A DNA stretch of 64,000 nt from Miltoncostaea sp963771025. Its GTDB lineage: Bacteria; Actinomycetota; Thermoleophilia; Miltoncostaeales; Miltoncostaeaceae. The notes under the pieces are model-generated. The model saw only the letters and a program-made list of their open reading frames with translations. It did no database searches and was not told where the DNA came from. The stretch lies in contig CAVYRL010000008.1 of assembly GCA_963771025.1 (NCBI GenBank), positions 434,001 through 498,000 of the forward strand. The letters are read 5' to 3'. The position numbers and the translations under genes are program-made. This document shows, piece after piece, positions 25,305 through 33,807 of this stretch (its first letter is position 1; each line of letters begins with the position of its first letter).

Positions 25305-25663
25305 ACGCACAGAGCCCGCAGGAGGTGCTCGACGCGGTCCGCCGCCTGGAGGCCGATCTCGACGCGATCCGGGCGCGGGCGCGCGAGCGCGAGAGGGACC
25401 TGCGGGACCTGCGCGCGGGCATCGCGGCCGACGCGGCCCGCGAGCGGGAGCAGATCGTGGAGGACATGGAGCGCCTGGTGGAGCTGATCGGCACCAGCTG
25501 GGAGTCGACCCACCGGCAGATCGCGGCGCTGGCGACGGAGGTCGCCGGGTTGCGCTCGTTCGCCGAGGCGACCGCGAGCGGGCTGCGCGGCGCCACGCTC
25601 GAGGTCCACTTCGATCCCGCCCCGGCGGCACCGGCGAACGGCGTGGGGGCCGAGCGCCGCTGA
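25301..25663 (+). CDS. Small coiled-coil protein
   Basis: The 120-residue product is dominated by a long charged helix over residues 5-55 (ADLDAIRARARERERDLRDL region), with heptad-like spacing and a second helical part to residue ~95. A Pro/Ala-rich tail follows. There is no signal peptide or membrane helix. The GTG start overlaps the preceding stop. Probably a scaffolding or oligomerisation partner of its neighbours; no family was recognised. Confidence 0.68.
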   Translation: MNAQSPQEVLDAVRRLEADLDAIRARARERERDLRDLRAGIAADAAREREQIVEDMERLVELIGTSWESTHRQIAALATEVAGLRSFAEATASGLRGATLEVHFDPAPAAPANGVGAERR

Positions 25664-25725
25664 CCTCCGCGGACGGGGTCGAGCTGCTCTGGCTGCCGCT
25701 CGGGGCGGGGGCCGGCGGCGCGCTG

Positions 25726-26247
25726 GTGCGGGTCAGCGGCCGCGCCTTCGAGGCGATCGAGGCGTTCCGCGACCGGCGAGCGCGCATGGACCTGTACCAC
25801 TCGGCACTCGTCGTCCACAGCGAGGGCGCGCGCTGGGTGATCGAGATGACGCCGGCCTGGGGGGCGCGGGACGTCGACCGCGGGGTGGTGCTGGAGGGCC
25901 CCGTCACCGTGCGCCCGGCCGGCGTGGTACGCGCGTTCCGCTACGAGGTGCGCCGCTGGCGCGACGGCGTGATCGTCGACGCCGACATGGCGGTGGGCGG
26001 ACCGCTGCGCCTCAGCGACGATCCCGCCGTGGCACGAGGGGTGCTCGCCCTGGTGCCACAGCTGCCCGCTGCGACCTGGGGACGGGACACGCTGAAGGCC
26101 GGCGAGATGTGGAACTCCAACTCGATGATCGCGTGGCTGCTCGAGCGCGCCGGTCTGGACCCCGGCGCGATCCCTCCACCTGCCGGCGGCCGCGCCCCCG
26201 GCTGGCGGGCGGGCGTGGTCGTCGCCCGCCGGGCCGCCCCCGCCTGA
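25726..26247 (+). CDS. Hypothetical protein, true start probably upstream
   Basis: The 173-residue product from the GTG at 25726 is not a family I recognise, although LYHSALVVHSEGARWVIEM and TLKAGEMWNSNSMIAWLL look like conserved segments. The pattern of a buried His and Asn-Ser recalls NlpC/P60 or DUF4105-type folds only loosely. The reading frame stays open upstream and encodes ELLWLPLGAGAGG, which looks like a first beta strand. The only codon that could start it there is CTG at 25660, overlapping the previous stop. The start is therefore uncertain. Confidence 0.62.
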   Translation: MRVSGRAFEAIEAFRDRRARMDLYHSALVVHSEGARWVIEMTPAWGARDVDRGVVLEGPVTVRPAGVVRAFRYEVRRWRDGVIVDADMAVGGPLRLSDDPAVARGVLALVPQLPAATWGRDTLKAGEMWNSNSMIAWLLERAGLDPGAIPPPAGGRAPGWRAGVVVARRAAPA

Positions 26248-26508
26248 GCCGTTCCCGCGCGGTACGTCTGGCGCGCCGGCGAGCATCCCGAGGCGGCCCG
26301 CCGATGGGGACGCGAGGGCGGTGATGCGGCGCACCGGCCAGGGGCGCGGAGCAACCGCGACCGCTCCCCCCCTGCGGGGTCGCGAGCATGGCTCCCGGGG
26401 CTCGGCGGCTTCTCCGGCGGCGGCGCGGCGACTGCGCCGAGCGCCCGGACCGACGATCCCGACGGCCGACGGCCGACGCCCTCCCTCGACACCCATAGGG
26501 CCCGCCGT
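26248..26508. other. Intergenic region between convergent genes, no gene recognised
   Basis: The 261 bp gap separates a plus-strand gene from a minus-strand gene. It is very GC-rich, with short GACGGCC tandem copies near 26460-26475 and several imperfect GC hairpins. No open frame in it shows protein-like composition, and no tRNA or promoter could be supported. Confidence 0.4.
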
Positions 26509-26817
26509 TCAGTCGGAGGGGTGCAGCGCCCCCTGAAGAGCGGTCATGGATCGGGCGAAGAGCAGTCCCATGGCGTCCGCGGCCTCGTCGGGGCCGGGCT
26601 GGGGCTGGAGGGTGGCCAGGGCGCCCGTGGTGAGCACCACGGCCTGCTGGATCATCTGCCAGCGGTCCACGGGGGCCGCCTGACCGCCCGACTCGGACTG
26701 CATCTCCTCGAACGCCTCCTTCTGAGCCCGCATCAGCTCCTTGAGGCGCTCCTTGAACTCCTCGCCCGCGCCCTCGCCGAAGGCGAAGTTGAAGGGGAAC
26801 TCTGGCTCGTCACTCAC
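26509..26817 (-). CDS. Small acidic hypothetical protein
   Basis: The 102-residue product starts MSDEPEFPFNFAFGEGAG and is mostly helical, with a Glu/Lys-rich segment at residues 18-45 and a hydrophobic C-terminal half (VVLTTGALATLQ). It has no signal peptide. The GTG at 26817 has a GAAAGGG ribosome site upstream. I do not recognise the family; a distant DUF1844 relationship is possible. A TTGACT -35-like box and TGAGAC repeats lie in the upstream gap. Confidence 0.62.
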   Translation of the reverse strand: MSDEPEFPFNFAFGEGAGEEFKERLKELMRAQKEAFEEMQSESGGQAAPVDRWQMIQQAVVLTTGALATLQPQPGPDEAADAMGLLFARSMTALQGALHPSD

Positions 26818-26880
26818 GGTGTGCGCCCTTTCGCGTTGGAACCTGTCTCAGAGTCAAGGTTCGCGGCTGCCCGCTCATCC

Positions 26881-26894
26881 TGAGACACGTCTCA
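26881..26894. promoter_or_regulatory. TGAGAC inverted repeat, possible operator
   Basis: TGAGAC at 26881-26886 pairs with GTCTCA at 26889-26894 around a 2 bp centre. A third copy of the half site lies about 40 bp closer to the gene starting at 26817, next to a TTGACT -35-like box. The site overlaps the end of the broken glpX. Confidence 0.35.
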
Positions 26895-27587
26895 CAACCG
26901 GATCTCGTTGATGATGGTCGAGCTGAACAGGTGCACGGTGTCGATAAAGCGCACCGTGTTCCCCACCAAGTCCATCACGATCGAGTGGGTTCGCGCCCCG
27001 TCCGCAAAATAACGCACTCCTTGCAGGAGGTTTCCATCGGTGACGCCGGTGGCGATGACGTAGAGCGGGGCGGGGGCGGTCGAGCGCGATGGCCGTGGTG
27101 TCGCGCAGCGCGCGGCCGTAGCAGCGGGCCACCACGTCGAGCGTCGCGGCGATCGGGTCGTCGATGCTGACGCGCCCCCGCGCCGTGGCGCCCACCACCA
27201 GCTTCTGCATGTAGATGTCGGGCGCCGGCATCGGACCGCCCGGCTCGCCGATTGCGCAGATGGCCACCGCGCCGCTGTCGCCGCGGGCGACCAGATCGGT
27301 GCCCTCGAGCGGGTTGACGGCGATCTCGCACTCCATGCCGCCGCGGCCGAGCACCTCGCCCACGTACAGCTCCGGCGCCTCGTCCTTCTGGCCCTCGCCG
27401 ATCACCACCGTGCCCGTGATCGGCATCTCGCCCAGCTCGGCGCGCGTGGTGTCCACGGCCGCCTGGTCGGCGGAGTTGTTGTCGCCTCGTCCCAGCCAGC
27501 GCGCCGACTCGATGGCGGCGCGCTCGGTGACCTTCAGGAAATCCCCGCCCGCGACGGCGAGCTCGGTACCGCCTTGGTCCTCTCCAC
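26892..27587 (-). pseudogene. glpX: Broken class II fructose-1,6-bisphosphatase (GlpX)
   Basis: Class II FBPase makes fructose 6-phosphate in gluconeogenesis. The N-terminal half is clear: WLGRGDNNSADQAAVD, the VIGEGQKDEAPELYVGE motif and the metal-site NPLEGTD. After ALDRPR the frame breaks and resumes in another frame as YVIATGVTDGNLLQGVRYF, the C-terminal motif. Compared with the family, about 105 residues in between are missing, including the GGxPEG loop. At the 5' end the only likely start (GTG at 27587, MERTKAVP) is also out of frame with the rest, with the shift near 27563-27572. The gene is non-functional as written, by decay or sequence error. It follows tal by 10 bp. Confidence 0.85.
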
Positions 27588-27597
27588 GCCGGCGGCC

Positions 27598-28257
27598 CTA
27601 GGCCTTCGTCTGGCGGGCCAGGCGTGCCTCGGCGTCCGCGTTGAAGTGCTCGATCCCCGACGCGGTCAGGGGGTGCTGGAGCATCTGGTAGAAGACCTTC
27701 GGGGGGATGGTGGCGATGTCGGAGCCCATCTGCGCCGCCGCGATGACGTGGTGCGGCGAGCGGATCGAGGCGGCCAGCACCTCGGTGTCGTAGAGCGAGC
27801 TGGAGAGCGCGTCCACGATGTCGCGCAGGCACTCCAGGCCGTCGTGGCCGATGTCGTCGAACCGCCCGACGAACGGCGACACGAACGCGGCGCCCGAGGC
27901 GGAGGCGAGCAGCGCCTGGGCCGCGGTGAACACCAGGGTCATGTTGACCCGGACCTCATCGACGGCGAGCGCGGAGGTGGCCGCCAGGCTCTCGGAGCCC
28001 ATCGGCAGCTTGACCACGATGTTCGGATGGATCGCGGCCAGCCGACGGCCCTCCGCGATCATGTCGCCGCGCGAATCCGCCACGACCTCGGCCGATACCG
28101 GGCCGTCCACCAGCTCGCAGACGCGGCGGTAGATGTCGTCGGGCTCGCCCTCGACCTTCGACAGCAACGTCGGATTGGTGGTCACCCCAGCGAGGACCCC
28201 CCACCCGGCGATCGTCTCGATGTCGGCCAGGTCGGCCGTGTCCACGAAGAGCTTCAT
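27598..28257 (-). CDS. tal: Transaldolase, TalC/Fsa-like short form
   Basis: The 219-residue product is the short transaldolase/fructose-6-phosphate aldolase type. Signatures are MKLFVDTADL, GVTTNPTLLSK near residue 28, VVKLPMGSE with the Schiff-base lysine near residue 83, and AAFVSPFVGRFDDIG. Transaldolase moves a dihydroxyacetone unit in the pentose phosphate pathway. The ATG at 28257 has an AGGAAGG ribosome site at proper spacing, and the GTG at 28266 is too close to it. Its neighbour glpX shares the fructose-phosphate branch. Confidence 0.9.
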   Translation of the reverse strand: MKLFVDTADLADIETIAGWGVLAGVTTNPTLLSKVEGEPDDIYRRVCELVDGPVSAEVVADSRGDMIAEGRRLAAIHPNIVVKLPMGSESLAATSALAVDEVRVNMTLVFTAAQALLASASGAAFVSPFVGRFDDIGHDGLECLRDIVDALSSSLYDTEVLAASIRSPHHVIAAAQMGSDIATIPPKVFYQMLQHPLTASGIEHFNADAEARLARQTKA

Positions 28258-28317
28258 GCCGTCCACCCTTCCTCTTTGCCTGTGTCGCCCCAGGGCGAGG
28301 CTACCACCGCCCCGCGG

Positions 28318-29187
28318 CTACTTCTCAACCTCGCGCCAGACCTCCGCCGTACCCCTCATGAGCGCCTCGCACACCTGCAGCGCCGCGCGCACGAACTCCA
28401 CGTCGTGCACCCGGAACAGCGTCGCGCCGCTCATGCGGCACCACACCACGCCGGCCGTCGTCTCCGCCAGGCGATCCGCGGCAGAGTGGCCGGTGATCGC
28501 GCCGAGCACCTTCTTGTTGGATATCGGCACCAGCACCGGCCGCCCGAGGGCGACGACCTCGTCGATGCGGTGGAGCATGTCCAGGTCCTGGGGCGGCGAC
28601 GTGCCCAGCCCGACACCCGGGTCGATGACGATCCGCTCGGGCGGGATGCCGGCCGCGGCGGCCACCGCGAGCTGGTCGCGGGCCCACGCGCACACCGCGG
28701 CGGGCACGTCGACGTCGGGGAACGACGCGGGGCGCACCTTGGGCGGCCCGAAGAAGTGCGTCATCACGACACCCACGCCCCCGGCCGCGGCGACGCGCGC
28801 CATCTCGGGCTCGCGCAGGCCGGTGGGGTCGTTGAGGATCACCGCGCCGGCGGCGATCGCGGCCTCGGCGACGGCGGGCTTGAACGTGTCGATCGCGATC
28901 GGCGTGTCGATCGCGGCGGCCAGGCGTGCGATGACCGGCACCACGCGGTCGATCTCCACCTGGACCGGGGTGTGCTCGGAAAAGCGCAGCGACTCACCCC
29001 CCACCTCCACCACGTCGGCTCCGACCTGGGCAAGGCGCAGGCCATGCGCCACCGCCCGCTCGGTCCCCGCCGTGGCGCCCCCGTCGCTGAACGAGTCGGG
29101 GTTGGCGTTGACGATGCCCACCAGGCGCCCGCGGGCGCAGTCGAGAGCGCCGCCCGCGTGGATCCACACCGAATCGGCGGCGCTCAC
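28318..29187 (-). CDS. folP: Dihydropteroate synthase family protein, divergent
   Basis: DHPS joins p-aminobenzoate to hydroxymethyl-dihydropterin diphosphate in folate synthesis. The 289-residue TIM-barrel product has GIVNANPDSFSDGG near residue 24, the DTFKPAVAEAAI loop, NDPTGL, and the C-terminal RVHDV. Two substrate loops deviate: the ESTRPG loop reads ESLRFS, and the SRK motif reads SNKK. It may be a FolP2-type paralogue or have altered substrate use. The GTG start overlaps the thrB stop. Confidence 0.8.
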   Translation of the reverse strand: MSAADSVWIHAGGALDCARGRLVGIVNANPDSFSDGGATAGTERAVAHGLRLAQVGADVVEVGGESLRFSEHTPVQVEIDRVVPVIARLAAAIDTPIAIDTFKPAVAEAAIAAGAVILNDPTGLREPEMARVAAAGGVGVVMTHFFGPPKVRPASFPDVDVPAAVCAWARDQLAVAAAAGIPPERIVIDPGVGLGTSPPQDLDMLHRIDEVVALGRPVLVPISNKKVLGAITGHSAADRLAETTAGVVWCRMSGATLFRVHDVEFVRAALQVCEALMRGTAEVWREVEK

Positions 29188-30116
29188 CCCACGGCGCGCG
29201 CGAGGCGCAGGTCGGATCCCCCGGTCCAGCGGGCGCGGCAGCCGACCGGGGCGCACCGGGACGGGCGCACCGCAGCGGTGATGCCCTGCCCGGCGAGGGC
29301 GGCCTCGGCCGCCCGGGCCACGTCGGCCGTCGCGTCCACGCGCGTCCAGAGCAGCATCGTCGGTCCTGAGCCCGAGATCGTCGCGCCCAGGCAGCCCTCG
29401 CCGTCCACGAGCCCGCGGACGGTGTCGATGCCGGGCACCAGCGGGGCACGATGCGGCTCGTGCAGGTGGTCCTCGAGCAGCGGGGGCAGGTCGTCCAGGC
29501 GCCCCTCGCACAGCGCCAGGGTGAGGCCCACCGCGCGGGAGAGGGTGCCTGCCGCGTCGGCCAATGCGACCGTCTCGGGCAGCGCGGTCCGCGCCTCGTC
29601 GGTGCTGGTGCGGCCCTCCGGGATGATCGCGATGAAGGCGAGGCCCTCGGGCAGCGGCACCTGCTGGGCGACCGGCCCGGGAACCACGGCCACCAGCCCC
29701 CCGTTGAGGCACGCGGCCGCGTTGTCGGAGTGGCCCTCGATCTCCGTGGCCCGGGCGAGCAGGTCATCGGGGGTCCAGCGCAGTCCGCCGAGGGCATTGG
29801 CGGCGATCAGGCCCGAGCAGACGGCGGCGGCCGAGGAGCCGAGGCCGCGGCCGAGCGGGATGCGGTTCTTGCATTCGATCGCGAGGCCGTCGAGCGATCC
29901 CAGGCCGCTCGCCAGCGCCCGGCACACCAGGTTGGTGGCGTCCTCGGGCACCTCCCCCGCGCCCTCGCCGGTGACCTTCACCCCGAGGGGGCCGGCGCGC
30001 CGCTCGATGACCACGGCGTTGCCCATGTCGAGGGCGACGGCCAGGCAGTCGAAACCGGGGCCGAGGTTGGCAGAGGTGGCCGGCGCGCTGACGGTCAGGG
30101 TCTCGAGCTCAGGCAA
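29184..30116 (-). CDS. thrB: Homoserine kinase
   Basis: ThrB phosphorylates L-homoserine. The 310-residue GHMP kinase starts near PATSANLGPGFDCLAVAL (residues 12-29) and carries the ATP loop PLGRGLGSSAAAVCSG near residue 86, plus the C-terminal SGSGPTM motif. The TTG start at 30116 overlaps thrC by 8 bp. Together with hom and thrC it completes threonine synthesis from aspartate semialdehyde. Confidence 0.95.
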   Translation of the reverse strand: MPELETLTVSAPATSANLGPGFDCLAVALDMGNAVVIERRAGPLGVKVTGEGAGEVPEDATNLVCRALASGLGSLDGLAIECKNRIPLGRGLGSSAAAVCSGLIAANALGGLRWTPDDLLARATEIEGHSDNAAACLNGGLVAVVPGPVAQQVPLPEGLAFIAIIPEGRTSTDEARTALPETVALADAAGTLSRAVGLTLALCEGRLDDLPPLLEDHLHEPHRAPLVPGIDTVRGLVDGEGCLGATISGSGPTMLLWTRVDATADVARAAEAALAGQGITAAVRPSRCAPVGCRARWTGGSDLRLARAVG

Positions 30117-31152
30117 AGAGGGCCTCCTCCACCGCGTCGTAGTCGGCCGGCAGGCGCCTGACCGGCTCGGCGTTGACGATCGCCGTGTCGGGGTCCTTGA
30201 GTCCGTGCCCGGTGAGCACGCACACCACCCTCTCGCCCTCGCGGAAGTCGCCCGCCTCGGCGCGCTGGATCAGACCGGCCACCGATGCCGCGGAGGCCGG
30301 CTCGCAGAAGATGCCCTCCTCGCTGGCGAGGCGGTGGTACGCGTCGAGGATCTGCGAGTCCGTGACCGCGGCCACGCCGCCGCGCGAGGCCCGCATCGCC
30401 TCCATCGCCTGGCCGCCGCGCGCCGGGTTGCCGATGCGGATGGCCGTCGCGACCGTCTCGGGACGGGCGACCGTGGCGCCGTCCACCAGCGGCGCGGCGC
30501 CGGCGGCCTGGAAGCCGTAGAGACGTGGCAGGCCGCGAGAGCGCTCGGCCTCGCGATAGGCCTGGAAACCCAGCCAGTAGGCGCTGATGTTGCCCGCGTT
30601 GCCCACCGGTATGCAGAGCGCGTCCGGGGCGTCGCCGAGGTCGTCGCACACCTCGAACGCGCCGGTGCGCTGGCCGTCGATGCGGTACTCGTTGAGCGAG
30701 TTGACCATCGCGATGTTGTGGCGCTCGACCAGCTGGCGCACCACCACCAGCGCGTCGTCGAAGCTGCCGTCGAGAGCCAGCACGCGCGCGCCGTGGGCCA
30801 GCGCCTGGGCCAGCTTCCCCGCGGCGATCTTGCCCTCGGGGATGACCACCGCGGCGGTCAGCCCGGCCCGCGCGGCGTACGCGGCCGCGGACGCGGAGGT
30901 GTTGCCGGTGGACGCGCAGATGACGGCGGTCGCGCCCTCTTCCACCGCCTTCGACACGGCCATCGTCATCCCGCGGTCCTTGAAGCTGCCGGTCGGGTTC
31001 ATGCCCTCGAGCTTCGCGAAGATCTCGATGCCGAACCGCTCGGAGAGGCGCTGCAGCGCAACGAGCGGCGTCCCGCCCTCGCCCAGCGACACGATCGGGG
31101 TCGACGGGCTGACCGGCAGGAAGTCGCGGTAGCGCTCGATCAGCGAGCTCAC
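30109..31152 (-). CDS. thrC: Threonine synthase
   Basis: ThrC converts O-phosphohomoserine to threonine with PLP. The 347-residue product has PLVALQRLSERFG, then the PLP lysine in NPTGSFKDRGM near residue 57 and the phosphate-binding PVGNAGNISAYW near residue 172. The short length matches the actinobacterial/Bacillus form. The GTG start overlaps the hom stop, so the genes are translationally coupled. Confidence 0.95.
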   Translation of the reverse strand: MSSLIERYRDFLPVSPSTPIVSLGEGGTPLVALQRLSERFGIEIFAKLEGMNPTGSFKDRGMTMAVSKAVEEGATAVICASTGNTSASAAAYAARAGLTAAVVIPEGKIAAGKLAQALAHGARVLALDGSFDDALVVVRQLVERHNIAMVNSLNEYRIDGQRTGAFEVCDDLGDAPDALCIPVGNAGNISAYWLGFQAYREAERSRGLPRLYGFQAAGAAPLVDGATVARPETVATAIRIGNPARGGQAMEAMRASRGGVAAVTDSQILDAYHRLASEEGIFCEPASAASVAGLIQRAEAGDFREGERVVCVLTGHGLKDPDTAIVNAEPVRRLPADYDAVEEALFA

Positions 31153-32462
31153 GCGTCGCCGCCCTCGCCGTCGCCCAGCACGCGCAGCAGCACCGGCTCG
31201 CTGCGGACGTCGTCGAGCGCCCGCAGGCGGGCGACGGCCGCGTCCATGCGCTCCTCGGCGCCCGCGTGGAGGATCAGCACCAGGCGGGCCTCGTCGCCGG
31301 ATCCGCTCTGCACGACGGAGCGGATCGAGAGCGACTCGTCTCCGAAGATGGAGGCGACGCGCGCGAGCACGCCGGGGCGGTCGGCCACCGACATCCGCAG
31401 GTAGAACGCCGACGAGACGCTGCCCGGACGGGCGATCGTGCGCCCCGAATCGGCCATCGCGTTGTGCAGGAAGGAGCCCTGGTGCGTGCCGAGGATCGAG
31501 AGGACGTCGGCAACCACGGCCGAGGCCGTCTCGTCACCGCCCGCGCCGGGGCCGACCAGCATGATCTCGCGGGTGGTGCGCGAGGCCAGCAGCACGGCGT
31601 TGTCGGGACCGCCGATCGCCGCGAGCCGATGGCCGCGCGGCACGAGCGCCGGGTACACGCGCACGCTGACCGCGCCGTTGAGCAGGCGGGCGACGCCGAG
31701 CAGCTTGACCACGAACCCGAGCGAGCGTGCGTGCTCGATGTCCTCCGCGTGCAGGTTGTCGATGCCCTCGTAGGGCACGTCGTCGATCAGCACGCGGGAG
31801 TGGAAGGCGATGGACGAGAGGATGGCCATCTTCGCCGCCGCGTCGGCGCCGTTGACGTCTTCGGTGGGGTCGGCCTCGGCGTAGCCGAGCGCCTGGGCGC
31901 GCTCGAGCGCGTCGCCGTACGCCAGCCCCTGCCGGGCCATCTCGGTCAGGATGAAGTTGGTCGTGCCGTTGACGATGCCGGTGACGGCCGTGATCTCGGC
32001 GGCCAGCAGCGACTCGCGCAGCACCTTGATCACCGGGATCGCCGCGCACGCCGATGCCTCGAAGCGCAGCTCCGCGCCCGCCTGCTCGGCGGCCTCCAGC
32101 AGCTCGGGCCCATGGCGGGCCAGCAGCTGCTTGTTGGCCGTGACGACCGACTTGCCCGACGCGAGCGCCTGTCGCAGGTGGTCGAGCGTCGGATGGAGCC
32201 CGCCCATCACCTCGACGACGATCGACACCGAGGGGTCGCCGAGCACCCGCTGGGGATCGGTGGTGATCAGCGCCGGATCGACGCCCGGGCGCACCTTGGA
32301 GGCGTCGCGCACCAGGATCGGCCCGAGCTGCAGCCGGTGACCGGAGGCGCGCTCGATCGTCGAGCCGCCCTCGATGATGGAGCGCACCACGGCCTGCCCC
32401 ACGGTGCCGCAGCCCAGAAGCCCCACGGTGACGGGAGCCCCGCCGGAGACGCGCCCCGCCAT
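31149..32462 (-). CDS. hom: Homoserine dehydrogenase with ACT domain
   Basis: This enzyme reduces aspartate semialdehyde to homoserine. The 437-residue product has an N-terminal NAD(P) fold (VGLLGCGTVGQAVV), the catalytic core with GIVNGTTNFILTEM near residue 165 and EADPTEDVNGADAA, and a C-terminal ACT domain (DRPGVLARVASIF) that implies threonine feedback. The ATG shares one base with the lysA stop. Confidence 0.95.
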   Translation of the reverse strand: MAGRVSGGAPVTVGLLGCGTVGQAVVRSIIEGGSTIERASGHRLQLGPILVRDASKVRPGVDPALITTDPQRVLGDPSVSIVVEVMGGLHPTLDHLRQALASGKSVVTANKQLLARHGPELLEAAEQAGAELRFEASACAAIPVIKVLRESLLAAEITAVTGIVNGTTNFILTEMARQGLAYGDALERAQALGYAEADPTEDVNGADAAAKMAILSSIAFHSRVLIDDVPYEGIDNLHAEDIEHARSLGFVVKLLGVARLLNGAVSVRVYPALVPRGHRLAAIGGPDNAVLLASRTTREIMLVGPGAGGDETASAVVADVLSILGTHQGSFLHNAMADSGRTIARPGSVSSAFYLRMSVADRPGVLARVASIFGDESLSIRSVVQSGSGDEARLVLILHAGAEERMDAAVARLRALDDVRSEPVLLRVLGDGEGGDA

Positions 32463-33763
32463 CAGAGGTCCCGGGCGATCAGGTCGTCATAGGTCTCGCG
32501 GCGCGTCACCAGCCGGGCCTGGCCGTCGTCGACGAACACGACCGCCGGCCGGGTGACCCCGTTGTAGTTGGACGCCATCGACACACCGTATGCCCCCGTG
32601 GCGGGCAGGCACACGAGATCGCCGGGCCCGACGGGCGGCAGCGACGCTTCGTCCACCAGCACGTCGCCGCTCTCGCAGTGCTTGCCCACCAGGCGCAGAG
32701 TCCGGGTGGGCTCGGCGTCGGCGCGGTTGGCGAGGAGCGGCTCGTAGACCGCCCCGTAGAGCATCGGGCGAAGGAGATCGCTCATGCCGCCGTCCACGGC
32801 GGCGTAGGTGCGCACGCCCGGGATCACCTTGGTGGAGCCCACGCGGTACAGGGTGACCCCCGCGCGGCCGACGATGCTGCGGCCGGGCTCGACGAGCACG
32901 CGGGGCATCGGCAGGCCGATGCGGCCCCACTCGCCGCGCACGGCCTCGACGACGGCCTCGGCGTAGTCCTCGACCGCGGCCGGGCGGTCCTCGCGGGTGT
33001 AGGCGATGCCCAGGCCGCCACCCATGTCCATCACGGTCAGGTCGTCGCCGCCGACCGAGACGACGAAGTCGGCCACGATGGCGGCGGCCGCGGGGAAGCT
33101 GGAGAGGTCGAACAGCTGCGACCCGATGTGGCAATGCAGGCCGGCCAGGTCGAGCGAGGGCGCCGCGCGGACGGCCGCGACGGCCTCGGCCGCCGGACCG
33201 CCCTCGATGGAGAAGCCGAACTTGGAGTCGAGCTGTCCCGTCGCGATGTAGGAGTGGGTGGAGGGCTTCACTCCCGGTGTGACGCGGATCAGCACGCGCT
33301 GGCGCAGGCCCCGCGCGCTCGCCTCGAGCTCGAGCAGCGCGACCTCGTCGAGGTTGTCGATGATGATCGTGCCGACGCCCGCCTCGAGCGCCTCGCCCAC
33401 CTCGCGGGCGTCCTTGTTGTTGCCGTGCATGTAGATCCGCTCGGGGTCGAAGCCCGCGCGCAGCGCGGCGAACAGCTCACCGCCGGACGCCACGTCCACG
33501 CAGAGCCCCTCCTCGCGGGCAAGACGCAGCATCGCCTGGCCGAAGTAGGCCTTGCTGGCGTAGATGACGTCAACGTCGGGGGCCAGCGCGGCGAAGGCCT
33601 CGCGGTAGGCGCGGGCCATCCCGCGCAGGGCGCCTTCGTCGTAGACGACGAGGGGCGTGCCGTACTCCTCGGCCAACCGCACGAGGTCGCACCCGCCGAT
33701 CGACAGGTGGCCCTCGGCAGTGACCGCTGCGGAGGGAGGCAGCACCTGTTCGAGCGGCATCAT
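32462..33763 (-). CDS. lysA: Diaminopimelate decarboxylase
   Basis: LysA makes lysine from meso-DAP using PLP. The 433-residue product shows the PLP lysine in VIYASKAYFG near residue 64, LHCHIGSQL near residue 215, and VEPGRSIVGRAG. Tandem ATGs occur at 33763 and 33760. A TACCGT -10-like box lies 11 bp upstream. It heads the lysA-hom-thrC-thrB-folP-tal run. Its substrate also supplies murE, tying amino acid and wall synthesis. Confidence 0.95.
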   Translation of the reverse strand: MMPLEQVLPPSAAVTAEGHLSIGGCDLVRLAEEYGTPLVVYDEGALRGMARAYREAFAALAPDVDVIYASKAYFGQAMLRLAREEGLCVDVASGGELFAALRAGFDPERIYMHGNNKDAREVGEALEAGVGTIIIDNLDEVALLELEASARGLRQRVLIRVTPGVKPSTHSYIATGQLDSKFGFSIEGGPAAEAVAAVRAAPSLDLAGLHCHIGSQLFDLSSFPAAAAIVADFVVSVGGDDLTVMDMGGGLGIAYTREDRPAAVEDYAEAVVEAVRGEWGRIGLPMPRVLVEPGRSIVGRAGVTLYRVGSTKVIPGVRTYAAVDGGMSDLLRPMLYGAVYEPLLANRADAEPTRTLRLVGKHCESGDVLVDEASLPPVGPGDLVCLPATGAYGVSMASNYNGVTRPAVVFVDDGQARLVTRRETYDDLIARDL

Positions 33764-33807
33764 CAGCGCGCGGGACGGTACCAGATCGCCCTGGATATCC
33801 TGCCCGG

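Noticed and set aside
27574..31404. A 1276-codon open frame on the plus strand
   Set aside because: It runs antisense to tal, folP, thrB and thrC, all with clear motifs. Its composition (His, Arg, Gln rich) is that of a GC-rich antisense shadow.
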